Assembly: GCF_003111665.1 (NCBI RefSeq)
Contig: NZ_CP022188.1
Location: 1,736,001-1,800,000 of the forward strand
DNA length: 64,000 nucleotides
Direction of reading: 5' to 3'
DNA from: Parazoarcus communis
Lineage (GTDB): Bacteria; Pseudomonadota; Gammaproteobacteria; Burkholderiales; Rhodocyclaceae
Shown here: positions 34,245 to 43,907 of the stretch, piece after piece
Numbering within the stretch: position 1 is the first letter of the stretch
Layout: each line of letters starts with the position of its first letter
The notes under the pieces: generated by a model
Told to the model about the DNA's origin: nothing
Database searches by the model: none
Seen by the model: only the letters and a program-made list of their open reading frames with translations
Program-made: the position numbers and the translations under genes

Positions 34245-35218
34245 CAGTACAGCCCGCGGGTGCGGGCAAACAGTCTCACCAGGCCGAGCAGGGCGGCCAC
34301 GTTGGGCACTGCGACGCCGGCCTTGCCTGCGATCTCATGCACCACGCCGAGCAGCGCGTCGACCTCCAGCGCACGGCCGGCTTCCACGTCCTGCAGCATC
34401 GAGGTCTTCATTGCCCCGAGCTTGCGCGTGACCGCATTGCGCTCGCCGGGGCTTTGCGTCACCGGACAGCCGATGCGCTCCCCCACGGCAGCAGCTTCTT
34501 CCATGACCTGCACGCAGAAAGCCTCGACCAGTTCGTCATCGAGGATCCGGTCACTGGTGGCGCCGGTAATCGCCGACACCGGGTTCATCGTCATGTTTCC
34601 CCACAGCTTGAACCAGATGTCGCGCTGGATGCGATCGGATACGGTGAGATCAAAACCCGCAGCAGTGAGCACTTCAGCCACTGCCCGGGTGGCGGGCGTG
34701 GTGGGGCCGGTGGCGTCGCCGATGATCAGGCCGTTGCCCATCCTGTGCAGGCTCACGCCGGGCGCCAGGGTGGCGCAGGCGATATGTACGACGCAGCCGA
34801 TGACCTGAGCGGACGGAATGCGGCTGCGCAACTCGCCTGCAGGATCGACGCTGGTGAGGGGGGCGCCGGCCAGCGGTCCGGACAGGCCGTCGAAGAACCA
34901 CCACGGCACGCCGTTCATTGCCGTCATGACCTTGGTGGCGGGGCCGATCAGCGGCCCGATGGCCGCTGCGACCGTGGCCATCGCCGGTTCCTTGACGGCG
35001 ACGATCACGAGGTCTTGCGGTCCGAGTTCGGCCGGGTCGGCCACTGCCCGTGCCGGGAAGTGACGCAGTCCTTCCGCGTCCCGAAGGCCGAGGCCATCGC
35101 GCTGCAGTGCCGTCAGCGTCGAACCGCGCGCGACCACCGACACGGGCTGACCGCTAGCGGCGATGCGTGCGCCGATCAGACCGCCCACCGCGCCGGCGCC
35201 ATAAAGACAGATCTTCAT
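34244..35218 (-). CDS. 2-dehydropantoate 2-reductase family (PanE/ApbA-like)
   Basis: 324 residues: N-terminal Rossmann domain with YGAGAVGGLIGARIA and the VVARG that favours NADP, then a helical C-terminal domain with the catalytic-region KLWGNMTMNPVSAITGA. Canonical PanE reduces ketopantoate, but many catabolic-cluster paralogues act on other 2-oxo acids; this one is the last gene of the hpa operon, so a role with a 2-oxo or hydroxy acid is more likely than pantothenate synthesis (inference). The start at 35218 has AAGGAG. Confidence 0.8.
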   Translation of the reverse strand: MKICLYGAGAVGGLIGARIAASGQPVSVVARGSTLTALQRDGLGLRDAEGLRHFPARAVADPAELGPQDLVIVAVKEPAMATVAAAIGPLIGPATKVMTAMNGVPWWFFDGLSGPLAGAPLTSVDPAGELRSRIPSAQVIGCVVHIACATLAPGVSLHRMGNGLIIGDATGPTTPATRAVAEVLTAAGFDLTVSDRIQRDIWFKLWGNMTMNPVSAITGATSDRILDDELVEAFCVQVMEEAAAVGERIGCPVTQSPGERNAVTRKLGAMKTSMLQDVEAGRALEVDALLGVVHEIAGKAGVAVPNVAALLGLVRLFARTRGLY

Positions 35219-35258
35219 TCGTGCTCCTTCATGTGGCAGGCAGCCTGAACCTGGCTGA

Positions 35259-36029
35259 TCAGTGGCGGAAACTCGGGTCCTGCCGCTCGACCAGGCGGAC
35301 GAACGCGGCGAAGGCGTCTTCTCCTGCACCGTACTTGGGGTCGAAGTTCAGCGAATCCGCGACGCATTTTTCCAGAACCGGTGTCGGCAGTTCAAGCTCC
35401 TGCCCCATGGATTGGGTGGCGAGCTGAATTTCGCAGGCGCGATTGACCAGCCACATCAGGGAAAAAGCCTGCGCCAGTGTTGCCCCGATCACGACCGGAC
35501 CGTGGTTGCGCAGCAGCAGCACAGGCTTGTCCCCTGCGCTGGCAAGGATGCGCTTGCCTTCGTCCAGATGAACGGTGATGCCTTCAAAGTCGTGATAGGC
35601 AATCTTGCCGTAGAGCTGGGCGGCGTAGAAGTTGCTGAACGAGAGGCCGTCCTTCAGGCAGCACACGGCCTGAGTCGCCGTGGTGTGGACGTGCATCACG
35701 CAGTGGCCGTCCGGCACGGTTGCATGGATCGCACTGTGGAAGGTGAATCCAGCCGGATTGATTGGCCAGTCAGCATGGCCGATGATGTTGCCGTCGATGT
35801 CGATCTTGACCAGATTGGATGCGCAGACTTCGCTGTAATGCAGTCCGAAGGGATTGATCAGGAAGTGGCCGGGCTCGCCCGGTACGCGCAGCGAGATATG
35901 GTTGTAGATCGACTCGTCCCACTTGAGGTAGGCAAAGATGCGGTACATCGCGGCAAGCTGCACGCGGGCCTGCCATTCGGTGTCGCTGAAGCGGGCGGGG
36001 TGTTCGTAGTAGCGTTTGGTGTTCGGCAT
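35259..36029 (-). CDS. Class II aldolase/adducin-family protein
   Basis: 256 residues, zinc-dependent class II aldolase fold: the early YNHISLRVP, the metal-binding MHVHTTATQAV, and LLRNHGPVVIGATLAQAF. Members include fuculose-phosphate-type aldolases and decarboxylases, and many unassigned homologues. Its place between dctP and the panE-like gene in the hpa operon suggests handling of a side substrate, not a required step of the homoprotocatechuate route. Start 36029 has AAGGAGA. Confidence 0.83.
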   Translation of the reverse strand: MPNTKRYYEHPARFSDTEWQARVQLAAMYRIFAYLKWDESIYNHISLRVPGEPGHFLINPFGLHYSEVCASNLVKIDIDGNIIGHADWPINPAGFTFHSAIHATVPDGHCVMHVHTTATQAVCCLKDGLSFSNFYAAQLYGKIAYHDFEGITVHLDEGKRILASAGDKPVLLLRNHGPVVIGATLAQAFSLMWLVNRACEIQLATQSMGQELELPTPVLEKCVADSLNFDPKYGAGEDAFAAFVRLVERQDPSFRH

Positions 36030-36099
36030 CGGAGTTCTCCTTGAGCGCTGTGCCGCCACCCCATCCGGGGCAACGGCAGTTGATTTTGTATGTGTGTAA

Positions 36100-37131
36100 T
36101 CAGGGACGGGACTTGGCGGCTGCAGTGCGTGCTGCTGCAATCAGCGCAGCGCCATCGAAGCCCTTGCCTTTGGCATCGGCGACCCATTCCTGTTCAACAG
36201 GAAGGGCACGTTCGCGCATGCTTGTGTAGGCAGCGCCTTCAACCTGCGTCACGGTGTGTCCGGCCGCCTTGACCTTGTCACGCGCGGTGGCGATGGCACC
36301 GTCCCATGCCTGACCGAAACGGGACACCAGCGCGGGGCCGCTATGGCGATCGATGATATCGCGCAGATCGGCGGGCAGGGCGGCGTAACGGTCCTTGTTC
36401 ATCAGCACGGTCAGGATGGTCGCACCCATTGCCGGTTGATCGTCCGGGGTTTCCATGTGGAAGTGGGTGACCTCGTCGAGCTTGGTCGGCACGATGACTT
36501 CCCACACCGCGGACGCGCCATCGACGACGCCCTTGGAGATGGCTTCGGTCATCTGCGCAGGCGGCATTGCCACCGGCGTGGCGCCGAGTGCGGTCAGGGT
36601 GCGGGCGATGGTGCGGTTGGGCGCGCGCAGCTTGAGGCCCTTGAGGTCGTCAGAGACATTGATGGCAGTCTTTGCAGTGTGAATGTTCATGCCGCCATCG
36701 CCGTGCATTGCGAGCACCTTGAATGCGCTGTATTCGGCTTGCAGTTGCTGCTCGAAGAAGGGCCAGATCGCCCGGCCCTGAGCGGCGCCGCCAAGCGGCA
36801 GCACGCCGGGCAGCTCCAGCGCCTCGGTTTTGGGGAAGCGACCGGCCGAATAGCCCGGCGCGGTCCACACGATGTCGGCCACGCCGTTCTTGACCAGGTC
36901 GGGCAGCTGCGCCGGGGTGCCGCCAAGCTGCATGGACGGGAAGAACTGGCACTTGATGCGACCGGCCGAGGCGCGGCCGAGATCGTCGCACCAGGGCTCG
37001 AGTACGGCTTTCTGGGCGAGCGCCATGCCGGGGAGGAAGTGGCTCACCTTGAGGGTGACTTCCTGCGCTGCGGCGGGAAGGGCAACAAAGCCGGCGAGCA
37101 GGGCGAGGGATGAAAGGCGCAGGGTGTTCAT
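36100..37131 (-). CDS. dctP: TRAP transporter substrate-binding protein DctP (hpa operon)
   Basis: 343-residue periplasmic receptor with signal peptide ending ALPAAA-QE (about residue 22). Core motifs include LKLRAPNRTIARTLTALGA with the ligand-contacting Arg and MTEAISKGVVDGASAVWE. It is separated from its presumed partners dctQ-dctM by seven hpa genes and gabD, yet lies in the same operon and no other permease is near. The likely cargo is an aromatic carboxylate such as 4-hydroxy- or 3,4-dihydroxyphenylacetate (inference). Confidence 0.9.
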   Translation of the reverse strand: MNTLRLSSLALLAGFVALPAAAQEVTLKVSHFLPGMALAQKAVLEPWCDDLGRASAGRIKCQFFPSMQLGGTPAQLPDLVKNGVADIVWTAPGYSAGRFPKTEALELPGVLPLGGAAQGRAIWPFFEQQLQAEYSAFKVLAMHGDGGMNIHTAKTAINVSDDLKGLKLRAPNRTIARTLTALGATPVAMPPAQMTEAISKGVVDGASAVWEVIVPTKLDEVTHFHMETPDDQPAMGATILTVLMNKDRYAALPADLRDIIDRHSGPALVSRFGQAWDGAIATARDKVKAAGHTVTQVEGAAYTSMRERALPVEQEWVADAKGKGFDGAALIAAARTAAAKSRP

Positions 37132-37212
37132 GGTTGTCTCCTGATGATCAGATTGCCTCGCGAACGGGTGCGCGAGCGGTTGGGGTGTGCTGTGCAGATA
37201 CGAAAGACGGTG

Positions 37213-38667
37213 CTAGAGCCCGCCCATCGACAGGTACTTCAACTCCATGTATTCATCGAGCCCATGGTGCGAACCTTCGCGGCCAAGGCCCGAGTTCTTG
37301 ACCCCGCCGAAGGGCGCAACCTCGGTCGAGATCAGGCCGGTATTGATGCCGACCATGCCGTATTCGAGCTGGCCCGAGACCCGCCATACGCGGCCAATGT
37401 CGCGTGCGTAGAAATAGGCCGCGAGGCCGAACTCGGTGTCGTTGGCCATGGCGACCGCTTCTTCTTCGGTGCGGAAGCGGAACAGCGGGGCGACCGGGCC
37501 GAAGATTTCTTCCTTCGCCACCGCCATTTCGGGGGTCACGTCAGTGAGGATGGTGGGCTGGAACCAGGTGCCGCCGAATTCGTGGCGAGCGCCGCCGGTC
37601 ACGACCTGCGCACCCTTGCCGACCGCATCCGCGACCAGCGATTCGACCTTGGCAATGGCGGCCTCATCGATCAGCGGTCCCTGGGTCACGCCGTCCTCAG
37701 TGCCCTTGCCGACCTTGAGTGCCGCCACAGCGGTGGCGAGCTTGTCGGCGAAGGCTTCGTACACGCCTTCCTGCACCAGGAAGCGATTGCTGCACACGCA
37801 GGTCTGGCCCGCGTTGCGGTACTTGGACACCATGGCACCCGCGACCGCGGCGTCGAGGTCGGCGTCGTCGAAGACGATGAAGGGCGCATTGCCGCCGAGT
37901 TCGAGCGAGAGCTTCTTGATCGTCGGCGCACATTGCTGCATCAGCAGACGGCCGACTTCGGTGGAGCCGGTGAAGGTGAGCTTTCGCACCACAGGGCTGG
38001 CGGTGAGCACACCGCCGATGGCACGCGCATCGCCGGTGACGACACTGAACACGCCAGCGGGTACGCCGGCACGCTCGGCCAGTTCAGCCAGTGCGAGCGC
38101 CGACAGCGGGGTCTGTTCGGCGGGTTTGAGGATCATCGTGCAGCCGGCCGCGAGAGCAGGGCCCGCCTTGCGGGTGATCATCGCCGAGGGGAAATTCCAC
38201 GGTGTGATGGCCGCACAGACGCCGACCGGCTCCTTGGTGACCACGATGCGGCGGTCGGCGAATGGTGAGGGAATCACGTCGCCATAGGCGCGCTTGGCCT
38301 CTTCGGCAAACCATTCGAGATAGGCCGCGGCATAGGCGATCTCGCCTTTCGCCTCGGCGAGGGGCTTTCCCTGCTCCGCCGTCATGATGAGCGCGAGGTC
38401 GTCCTGATGCGCGAGCATCAGTTCGTACCAGCGCCGCAGGACGCGGGCGCGCTCGGCTGCAGTGCGTGCGCGCCAGGCCGGCAGTGCCTTCTCCGCCGCG
38501 GCGATGGCGCGTTCGGTTTCGGCCGCACCGGCACGGGGTACGCTGGCGATGACGCGGCCGTCGGCCGGATCGGTGACCGGAAAGTGTTCTCCGCTGTCCG
38601 CGGCGACCCAGTGGCCGTCGATGTAGCAGGCCTGCCGCAGCAGGCCGGGATCCTTGAGGTTCAGCAT
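37213..38667 (-). CDS. gabD: NAD(P)-dependent succinate-semialdehyde dehydrogenase
   Basis: 484-residue aldehyde dehydrogenase. GabD-type features: N-terminal CYIDGHWV, the cofactor segment ITPWNFPSAMITRKAGPALAAGC, catalytic Glu in LELGGNAPFIVFDDADLD, nucleophile Cys in NAGQTCVCSNRF, and a C-terminal GREGSHHGLDEYMELKY. It oxidises succinate semialdehyde, released by HpaI immediately upstream, to succinate, thus closing the pathway into the TCA cycle. 16-bp spacing from hpaI. Confidence 0.92.
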   Translation of the reverse strand: MLNLKDPGLLRQACYIDGHWVAADSGEHFPVTDPADGRVIASVPRAGAAETERAIAAAEKALPAWRARTAAERARVLRRWYELMLAHQDDLALIMTAEQGKPLAEAKGEIAYAAAYLEWFAEEAKRAYGDVIPSPFADRRIVVTKEPVGVCAAITPWNFPSAMITRKAGPALAAGCTMILKPAEQTPLSALALAELAERAGVPAGVFSVVTGDARAIGGVLTASPVVRKLTFTGSTEVGRLLMQQCAPTIKKLSLELGGNAPFIVFDDADLDAAVAGAMVSKYRNAGQTCVCSNRFLVQEGVYEAFADKLATAVAALKVGKGTEDGVTQGPLIDEAAIAKVESLVADAVGKGAQVVTGGARHEFGGTWFQPTILTDVTPEMAVAKEEIFGPVAPLFRFRTEEEAVAMANDTEFGLAAYFYARDIGRVWRVSGQLEYGMVGINTGLISTEVAPFGGVKNSGLGREGSHHGLDEYMELKYLSMGGL

Positions 38668-38683
38668 GGCATGTTCCTGATGA

Positions 38684-39481
38684 TCAGTAAGCTGCGCCGG
38701 CGCGCGGGGCGTCGGCAGTCTTGAAGCGGCCGGCGAGTTGCACGGCGGCGTTGCGCAGCAGCAGGGTGTCGACGCCGGCGGCGACGAAGCTGGCGCCGGC
38801 CTGGCGGTAGCGCTCGGCAGCTGCGGGGTCGGCGGAAAACACCCCGGCAGCCTTGCCGGCGGCGGCGATGCGCGAAAGGGCGTCGCTTACCGCGGCGCTC
38901 ACCTCCGGATGGCCGGGGTTGCCAAGGTGGCCGAGGGATGCGGCGAGGTCGGAGGGGCCGACGAAAACGGCATCGACACCTTCCACTGCGAGGATTTCGT
39001 CGATTGCTTCGAGTCCGGCACGTGATTCGATCTGCACGATCAGGCACATCTCTGCATCGGCCTGATCGAAGTAGCCTTCGACGCCGTTCCAGCGCGCTGC
39101 GCGGGCCAGTGCGGTGCCGACACCGCGGATGCCGGACGGCGGGTAGCGCATTGCGCGAACCAGCGCGCGCGCTTGTTCTGCCGATTCGACCATCGGCACG
39201 AGCAGCGACTGGACGCCGACGTCGAGGTACTGCTTGATGCGTGCAACATCGTGATCCACGGTGCGAACGACCACTTTGACCGGGTAGGGCGCCATGGCCT
39301 GAAGCTGGGCAAGCACCGAGCGCGGATCATTGGCCCCGTGCTCGCCGTCCACCATCAGCCAGTCGAATCCGGCACTGGCCATGATCTCGGCGCAACAGGG
39401 ATCGATCAGGCCGAGAAAGGCACCGACCTGAAACTCGCCCGCGGCGAGCGCGCGCTTGAAGTGATTCTTGGGCATCTGCAT
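38684..39481 (-). CDS. hpaI: 4-hydroxy-2-oxoheptane-1,7-dioate aldolase
   Basis: 265 residues, class II pyruvate aldolase of the HpaI/GarL family. It splits 4-hydroxy-2-oxoheptanedioate into pyruvate and succinate semialdehyde. Markers: FDWLMVDGEHGANDP with catalytic His, metal-ligand Glu in MCLIVQIESRAGLE and Asp in VFVGPSDLAASLGHLG, and the conserved Arg in VVVRTVD. It lies ten bases after hpaH and 16 before gabD, in reaction order. Confidence 0.92.
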   Translation of the reverse strand: MQMPKNHFKRALAAGEFQVGAFLGLIDPCCAEIMASAGFDWLMVDGEHGANDPRSVLAQLQAMAPYPVKVVVRTVDHDVARIKQYLDVGVQSLLVPMVESAEQARALVRAMRYPPSGIRGVGTALARAARWNGVEGYFDQADAEMCLIVQIESRAGLEAIDEILAVEGVDAVFVGPSDLAASLGHLGNPGHPEVSAAVSDALSRIAAAGKAAGVFSADPAAAERYRQAGASFVAAGVDTLLLRNAAVQLAGRFKTADAPRAGAAY

Positions 39482-39491
39482 GGCGGCTTCC

Positions 39492-40295
39492 TCAGGCGAA
39501 GTGGCAGCTGATGCTGCCCATGGGGCCGTAGTCCGCCTGGAAGGTGTCGCCCGGGCGTGCCGCCACCGGGCGGGTGAAGGAGCCGGCGAGAATCACCTGG
39601 CCGGCTTCCAGTGCGACACCGTGGGGCGCAAACTTCTTCGCCAGCCAGGCGATGCCGTTGCCCGGGTGATTCAGCACGCCGGCGGCGACGCCGGTTTCCT
39701 CGATCACGCCGTTGCGATAGAGCAGGGCGCAGATCCAGCGCAGGTCGACGTCGAGCGGCTTGATCGGGCGTCCGCCGAGAATGATGCCGGCATTGGCCGC
39801 GTTGTCCGAGATGGTGTCCATGACCTTGCGCGGGCGCTTGGTCTCGGGGTCGACCCGGTGACAGCGTGCGTCGATGATCTCGATGGCCGGGGTGACGTAT
39901 TCCGACGCCGAGATCACGTCGAACAGGCTCACGTTTTCGCCTTCCAGGCGGTGCGACAGGATGAAGGCAAGCTCGACCTCGACCATCGGCAGAATGAAGC
40001 GGCCATTTGGGATGGTGGCGCCATCGTCGAAGAACATGTCGTCGAGCAGGGTGCCGTAGTCGGGCTCGTCGATCTGCGACGACATCTGCATGGCGCGCGA
40101 GGTCAGGCCGATCTTGTGGCCCTTGATCGTGCGGCCTTCAGCAAGCTTGAGGCGGATGCCCTCACGCTGCACTGCGTAGGCATCGGGGATGGTGATCTCG
40201 GGGTGGTCGAGCGAGGGCGCGCGCACCTGTTCGCGGGTTTTCTCTGCGTGGTGAAGGCGTTGCGCGATGGCGGCAATGGTATCCGTTGGGAGCAT
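39492..40295 (-). CDS. hpaH: 2-oxo-hept-4-ene-1,7-dioate hydratase
   Basis: 267 residues, FAH-fold hydratase that adds water to 2-oxohept-enedioate. Markers: [14 protein letters not shown], the metal-binding [11 protein letters not shown], and a C-terminal [15 protein letters not shown]. Start 40295 preceded by TTACAGGACCCGAAAACC with an AGGA. Precedes hpaI, whose substrate it makes. Confidence 0.92.
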   Translation of the reverse strand: MLPTDTIAAIAQRLHHAEKTREQVRAPSLDHPEITIPDAYAVQREGIRLKLAEGRTIKGHKIGLTSRAMQMSSQIDEPDYGTLLDDMFFDDGATIPNGRFILPMVEVELAFILSHRLEGENVSLFDVISASEYVTPAIEIIDARCHRVDPETKRPRKVMDTISDNAANAGIILGGRPIKPLDVDLRWICALLYRNGVIEETGVAAGVLNHPGNGIAWLAKKFAPHGVALEAGQVILAGSFTRPVAARPGDTFQADYGPMGSISCHFA

Positions 40296-40318
40296 GGTTT
40301 TCGGGTCCTGTAACTGGT

Positions 40319-40705
40319 TCAGGTCTTGCGGTAGCGGGCGTGGATGTTGTTGTGCTTCCACGTGCCGGCTTCGGAAAACTCGATGAGCTCGAGCGAGAGC
40401 GCGAGGCCGCGACTGGCGTAGAGCGCAGCGAAGTGGGCCTTCATCATCTCGAACAGGTCGTCGCCGGTCTTCTGCCGTGCTTCTGCGCTGCGGCCCGCGC
40501 CGATCTTGACCGTTGCATGAACAAAGGCGTCGTCGGCGCTGCCGTCGGCGACGCAGTAGTCCTTGAGTTCGATCGCGCGCGAACGGATGCCGCCGACAGG
40601 AAATACGTCCTGGGCGATCATCACCTGATTGGCCTTGCGCAGCAGACCGGGGATGTCTGCAGCGGTGCCGAGGTTGTCGGTGTATTCGAAGATGAGGTGC
40701 GCCAT
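40319..40705 (-). CDS. hpaF: 5-carboxymethyl-2-hydroxymuconate isomerase
   Basis: 128 residues, tautomerase-superfamily CHMI that isomerises 5-carboxymethyl-2-hydroxymuconate to the 2-oxo-3-ene form. Starts [11 protein letters not shown], so the N-terminal Pro catalytic base seen in typical CHMI (MPHL) is replaced by Ala2. Other family features remain: [21 protein letters not shown] and [12 protein letters not shown]. The Ala2 substitution is unusual and may lower activity. Located between hpaD and hpaH. Confidence 0.88.
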   Translation of the reverse strand: MAHLIFEYTDNLGTAADIPGLLRKANQVMIAQDVFPVGGIRSRAIELKDYCVADGSADDAFVHATVKIGAGRSAEARQKTGDDLFEMMKAHFAALYASRGLALSLELIEFSEAGTWKHNNIHARYRKT

Positions 40706-40759
40706 CTGTGCGGGCTCCGTGCTTGATTGGGTGAGGGGGGCTGCGGCCGGGTCGGGGGG

Positions 40760-41608
40760 TCAGAGTGGGAAAATGGCGTTGATCTGGCCGGTGCCGGAGC
40801 TGCCGAAGAAGGGGGTGATCACTTCGACCTTGCCCTGGTACTGATCCCAGCCGACGGCGCCGAGCAGCATCGCCGTGTCATGCATGAAGCCTTCGCCGTG
40901 GCACTTGTCGGCGTACTCGGGGAGCATCGCGCAGAAGGTCTTCCAGTCGCCGCGTTCCCACAGGTCGACGACCGCGTGGTCCATGGTTTCGAGAAAGGGG
41001 CTCCACATCTTGTGCATGAACGCTTCGGCCGTGCCGTTCTGCGCAAAGCGGTGCGACAGCGAACCGCTGGCGAAGAAGGCCACCGTGCCGTCGTACTGCT
41101 CCTCCACGGCCTTGCGCATCGCAGCGCCGAGGCGCACCGAGTCCTCGAGGTTATGCACGGTACACAGCGCTGACACGGACACCACCTTGAAGTGACGGTC
41201 GGTGTTCATGTAGCGCATCGGCACCAGGGTGCCGTACTCCAGTGCCAGCGTGGTGGCGTCGTGGGCACGGGTGTGGACGCCGTCGGCGGTGCACACCTCG
41301 GCCAGGATCTTGCCCAGCGCCGGGTTGCCGTCGTACGCGTAAGGCATGTTCTTGATGAAGTGCGGCAACTCGTTACTGGTATAGACACCTTCGAATTGTG
41401 GGGCGCAATTGATGTGGTAGCCGCCATTGACCAGCCAGTGCGTATCGAAGACGACGATGGTGTCCACCCCGAGTTCGCGGCAGCGGCGGCCGATTTCGAT
41501 GTGGCCGTCGATGGCGGGCTGGCGGCAGCCCTTGTGCGGTCCGTCGATCTCCGACAGGTACATTGACGGGACGTGGGTGATTTTTGCTGCGAGCGCGAGT
41601 TTGCCCAT
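40760..41608 (-). CDS. hpaD: 3,4-dihydroxyphenylacetate 2,3-dioxygenase
   Basis: 282 residues, class III (LigB-type) extradiol dioxygenase. It opens homoprotocatechuate to 5-carboxymethyl-2-hydroxymuconate semialdehyde using Fe(II). Closely follows E. coli Hpa[21 protein letters not shown] with His12, VFDTHWLVN with His57, and a C-terminal [14 protein letters not shown] holding the ligand Glu region. The ring-cleavage step of the cluster, and the strongest evidence for its substrate. Confidence 0.95.
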   Translation of the reverse strand: MGKLALAAKITHVPSMYLSEIDGPHKGCRQPAIDGHIEIGRRCRELGVDTIVVFDTHWLVNGGYHINCAPQFEGVYTSNELPHFIKNMPYAYDGNPALGKILAEVCTADGVHTRAHDATTLALEYGTLVPMRYMNTDRHFKVVSVSALCTVHNLEDSVRLGAAMRKAVEEQYDGTVAFFASGSLSHRFAQNGTAEAFMHKMWSPFLETMDHAVVDLWERGDWKTFCAMLPEYADKCHGEGFMHDTAMLLGAVGWDQYQGKVEVITPFFGSSGTGQINAIFPL

Positions 41609-41667
41609 GGTGTTCTCCTCTTTCTCTAATCCGGAATGGATGTTTCGTTCTTATTGCGGTGCGCAGC

Positions 41668-43122
41668 TCAGATGCCCCAGCGTGGGATGTGATGGTTGCC
41701 ATACGAAACCGCGATGTTCTTGGCCTCGCAGAACACTTCAAAGCTGTAATGGTTGCCCTCGCGGCCGGTGCCCGAGGCCTTGGAGCCGCCAAAGGGCTGG
41801 CGCAGATCGCGCACGTTCTGGCTGTTGACGAAGGTCATGCCCGACTCGATGGCCTTGGCCAGACGAATGGCGCGGCCGGTGTTGTTGGTCCACAGGTAGG
41901 ACGACAGGCCGTAGATGGTGTCGTTGGCGATGCGCACCGCATCCTCTTCGGTCTTGAAGGGGATGATGCAGGGCACCGGCCCGAAGATCTCTTCCTGGGC
42001 AATGCGCATCTTGTTGTCGACGTTGGCAAAAACGGTGGGCTGCACCCAGAAGCCGTTCCTGAACTTCTCATCGACGACCGGTGTGCCGCCGCCGAAGACG
42101 ACTTCAGCGCCTTCCTGCTTGCCGAGTTCGATGTAGTAATTGACCTTGTCCATGTGACCCTTGGAGATCATCGGGCCGATCACGGTGTTCGGGTCCATCG
42201 GGTCACCGACGGTCAGACGCGACGCACGGGCGGCGAAGTCGGCGACGAACCTGTCGTAGATGCCGGCCTGCACGATGATCCGCGAGCCGGCAGTGCAGCG
42301 TTCGCCGTTGTTCGAGAAGATCATGAAGATCGCAGCGTCGAGGGCGCGCTCGTAGTCGGCGTCGTCGAAGATGATGAAGGGCGATTTGCCGCCCAGCTCC
42401 ATGGAGAACTTCTTCAGCCCTGCCGCCTTGACGATGCGGTTGCCGGTGGCGGTGGAGCCGGTGAAGGAGATCGAGCGCACGTCAGGATGCGACACCAGTG
42501 GCTCGCCTGCCTTGTCGCCGAAGCCCTGCACCACGTTGAAGACGCCCGGGGGGATGCCGGCTTCCAGCGCCAGTTCGCCCAGACGGTTGGCGGTCAGCGG
42601 AGAGAGCTCGGACATCTTCATCACGGCCGTGTTGCCGAAGGCCAGGCAGGGCGCCGTCTTCCACGTCGCGGTCATGAAGGGCACGTTCCACGGCGAGATC
42701 AGCGCGCACACGCCGACCGGCTGCCACAGCGTGTAGTTGAGGTGGCCGGTGTCGGAGTCGTAGGTTTCGCCATGCATGTGCTGGATCAGCTCGGCGAAGT
42801 AGTTGAAGTTGTCGGACGCGCGCGGGACCAGCACGCGCTTGGTCTGGTTCGTCACCTGGCCGCAGTCGGCGGTTTCCATGTCGGCGATCGGTTCGACGTT
42901 GGCGGCGATCAGCTCGCCGAGTTTGCGTACCAGGCGGGCGCGTTCCTTGACCGGCGTGGCGGCCCAGCCCGGGAAGGCGGCCTTGGCGGCGGCCACGGCC
43001 GCGTTGATTTCCTCTGCGCCGCCGCTCGCGACTTCGGCGAGAACCTCGCCCGTGGCCGGGTTGATGGTCTGGAAGGTTTCCGCGCTCTCGACCTTCTGGC
43101 CGTTGATGATGTGCTTGATCAT
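41668..43122 (-). CDS. hpaE: 5-carboxymethyl-2-hydroxymuconate semialdehyde dehydrogenase
   Basis: 484-residue NAD-dependent aldehyde dehydrogenase of the HpaE type: ISPWNVPFMTATWKTAPCL, catalytic Glu in MELGGKSPFIIFDDADYE, nucleophile Cys in NNGERCTAGSRI, and HIPRWGI at the end. It oxidises the ring-cleavage product of HpaD. Its ATG overlaps the stop of hpaG2 by four bases. Confidence 0.94.
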   Translation of the reverse strand: MIKHIINGQKVESAETFQTINPATGEVLAEVASGGAEEINAAVAAAKAAFPGWAATPVKERARLVRKLGELIAANVEPIADMETADCGQVTNQTKRVLVPRASDNFNYFAELIQHMHGETYDSDTGHLNYTLWQPVGVCALISPWNVPFMTATWKTAPCLAFGNTAVMKMSELSPLTANRLGELALEAGIPPGVFNVVQGFGDKAGEPLVSHPDVRSISFTGSTATGNRIVKAAGLKKFSMELGGKSPFIIFDDADYERALDAAIFMIFSNNGERCTAGSRIIVQAGIYDRFVADFAARASRLTVGDPMDPNTVIGPMISKGHMDKVNYYIELGKQEGAEVVFGGGTPVVDEKFRNGFWVQPTVFANVDNKMRIAQEEIFGPVPCIIPFKTEEDAVRIANDTIYGLSSYLWTNNTGRAIRLAKAIESGMTFVNSQNVRDLRQPFGGSKASGTGREGNHYSFEVFCEAKNIAVSYGNHHIPRWGI

Positions 43123-43907
43123 GCTGTTCTCGCTTTCTTGAAAGGGTCGTTGGCGAACCAGGTTTCGTCATCGACGATGGTGTTCATCAGGCAACCGATG
43201 CCTTCGATCTCGGTTTCCACGACATCGCCCGCCTTCACATCGGCCAGGCCTTCCGGGGTGCCGGTGAGAATGAGATCGCCCGGTCGGAGCGTCGTGAAGG
43301 ACGACAGGTATTCGATCAGCGTCGGGATGTCGAAGATCATGTCGGCGGTCGTGCCCTGCTGGGTGGTGACGCCGTTGACGCGGGTGGTGAGTGCCAGCTG
43401 CATCGGGTCGGCGATGTCGTCACGATCGACCAGCCATGGCCCGATCGGTGTGCAGGCGTCGCGGTTCTTCACCCGCAGATTGGGGCGATACCAGTTCTCG
43501 AGGTAGTCCCGGATCGCGTAATCGTTGGCCACGGTGTAGCCGGCAACGTAGTCCATCGCATCGGATTTCGCGATGCGGGTGCCGGTCTTGCCGATGACCA
43601 CTGCCAGCTCGCACTCGTAGTGCATGTAGGTCGCATCGGCGGGGCGGCGGCTGAAAGCGCGGTGTCCGGTGATGGTGTTGGGGCCTTTGAGGAAGACCAG
43701 CGGCACTTCGGGCGCCTTGAACGCGAGTTCCTTCGCATGGTCGGCGTAGTTCAGGCCGAGCGCGAACACGGTGCCGGGTACGACCGGCGGCAGCCAGATG
43801 ACTTCGGTCTCGTCGACGATGCGGCCGTCGGCAAGCTTGAGTTGATGTTCGCCGTGCGGCACGGCTTCGTGGACTGCGCCCTGCCAGGCGATGCGTGCGC
43901 GCCTCAT
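43119..43907 (-). CDS. hpaG2: HpaG C-terminal-type FAH hydrolase (decarboxylase/isomerase)
   Basis: 262 residues of the fumarylacetoacetate hydrolase fold: FALGLNYADHAKELAFKAP, the metal site HYECELAVVIGKTG, and RPGDLILTGTPEGLADVKAGD. In the classical HpaG one chain holds both halves; here the decarboxylase and isomerase halves are separate genes with ATGA overlap. This half carries the canonical metal ligands. Produces 2-oxohept-3-enedioate from the HpaF/HpaE product. Confidence 0.9.
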   Translation of the reverse strand: MRRARIAWQGAVHEAVPHGEHQLKLADGRIVDETEVIWLPPVVPGTVFALGLNYADHAKELAFKAPEVPLVFLKGPNTITGHRAFSRRPADATYMHYECELAVVIGKTGTRIAKSDAMDYVAGYTVANDYAIRDYLENWYRPNLRVKNRDACTPIGPWLVDRDDIADPMQLALTTRVNGVTTQQGTTADMIFDIPTLIEYLSSFTTLRPGDLILTGTPEGLADVKAGDVVETEIEGIGCLMNTIVDDETWFANDPFKKARTA

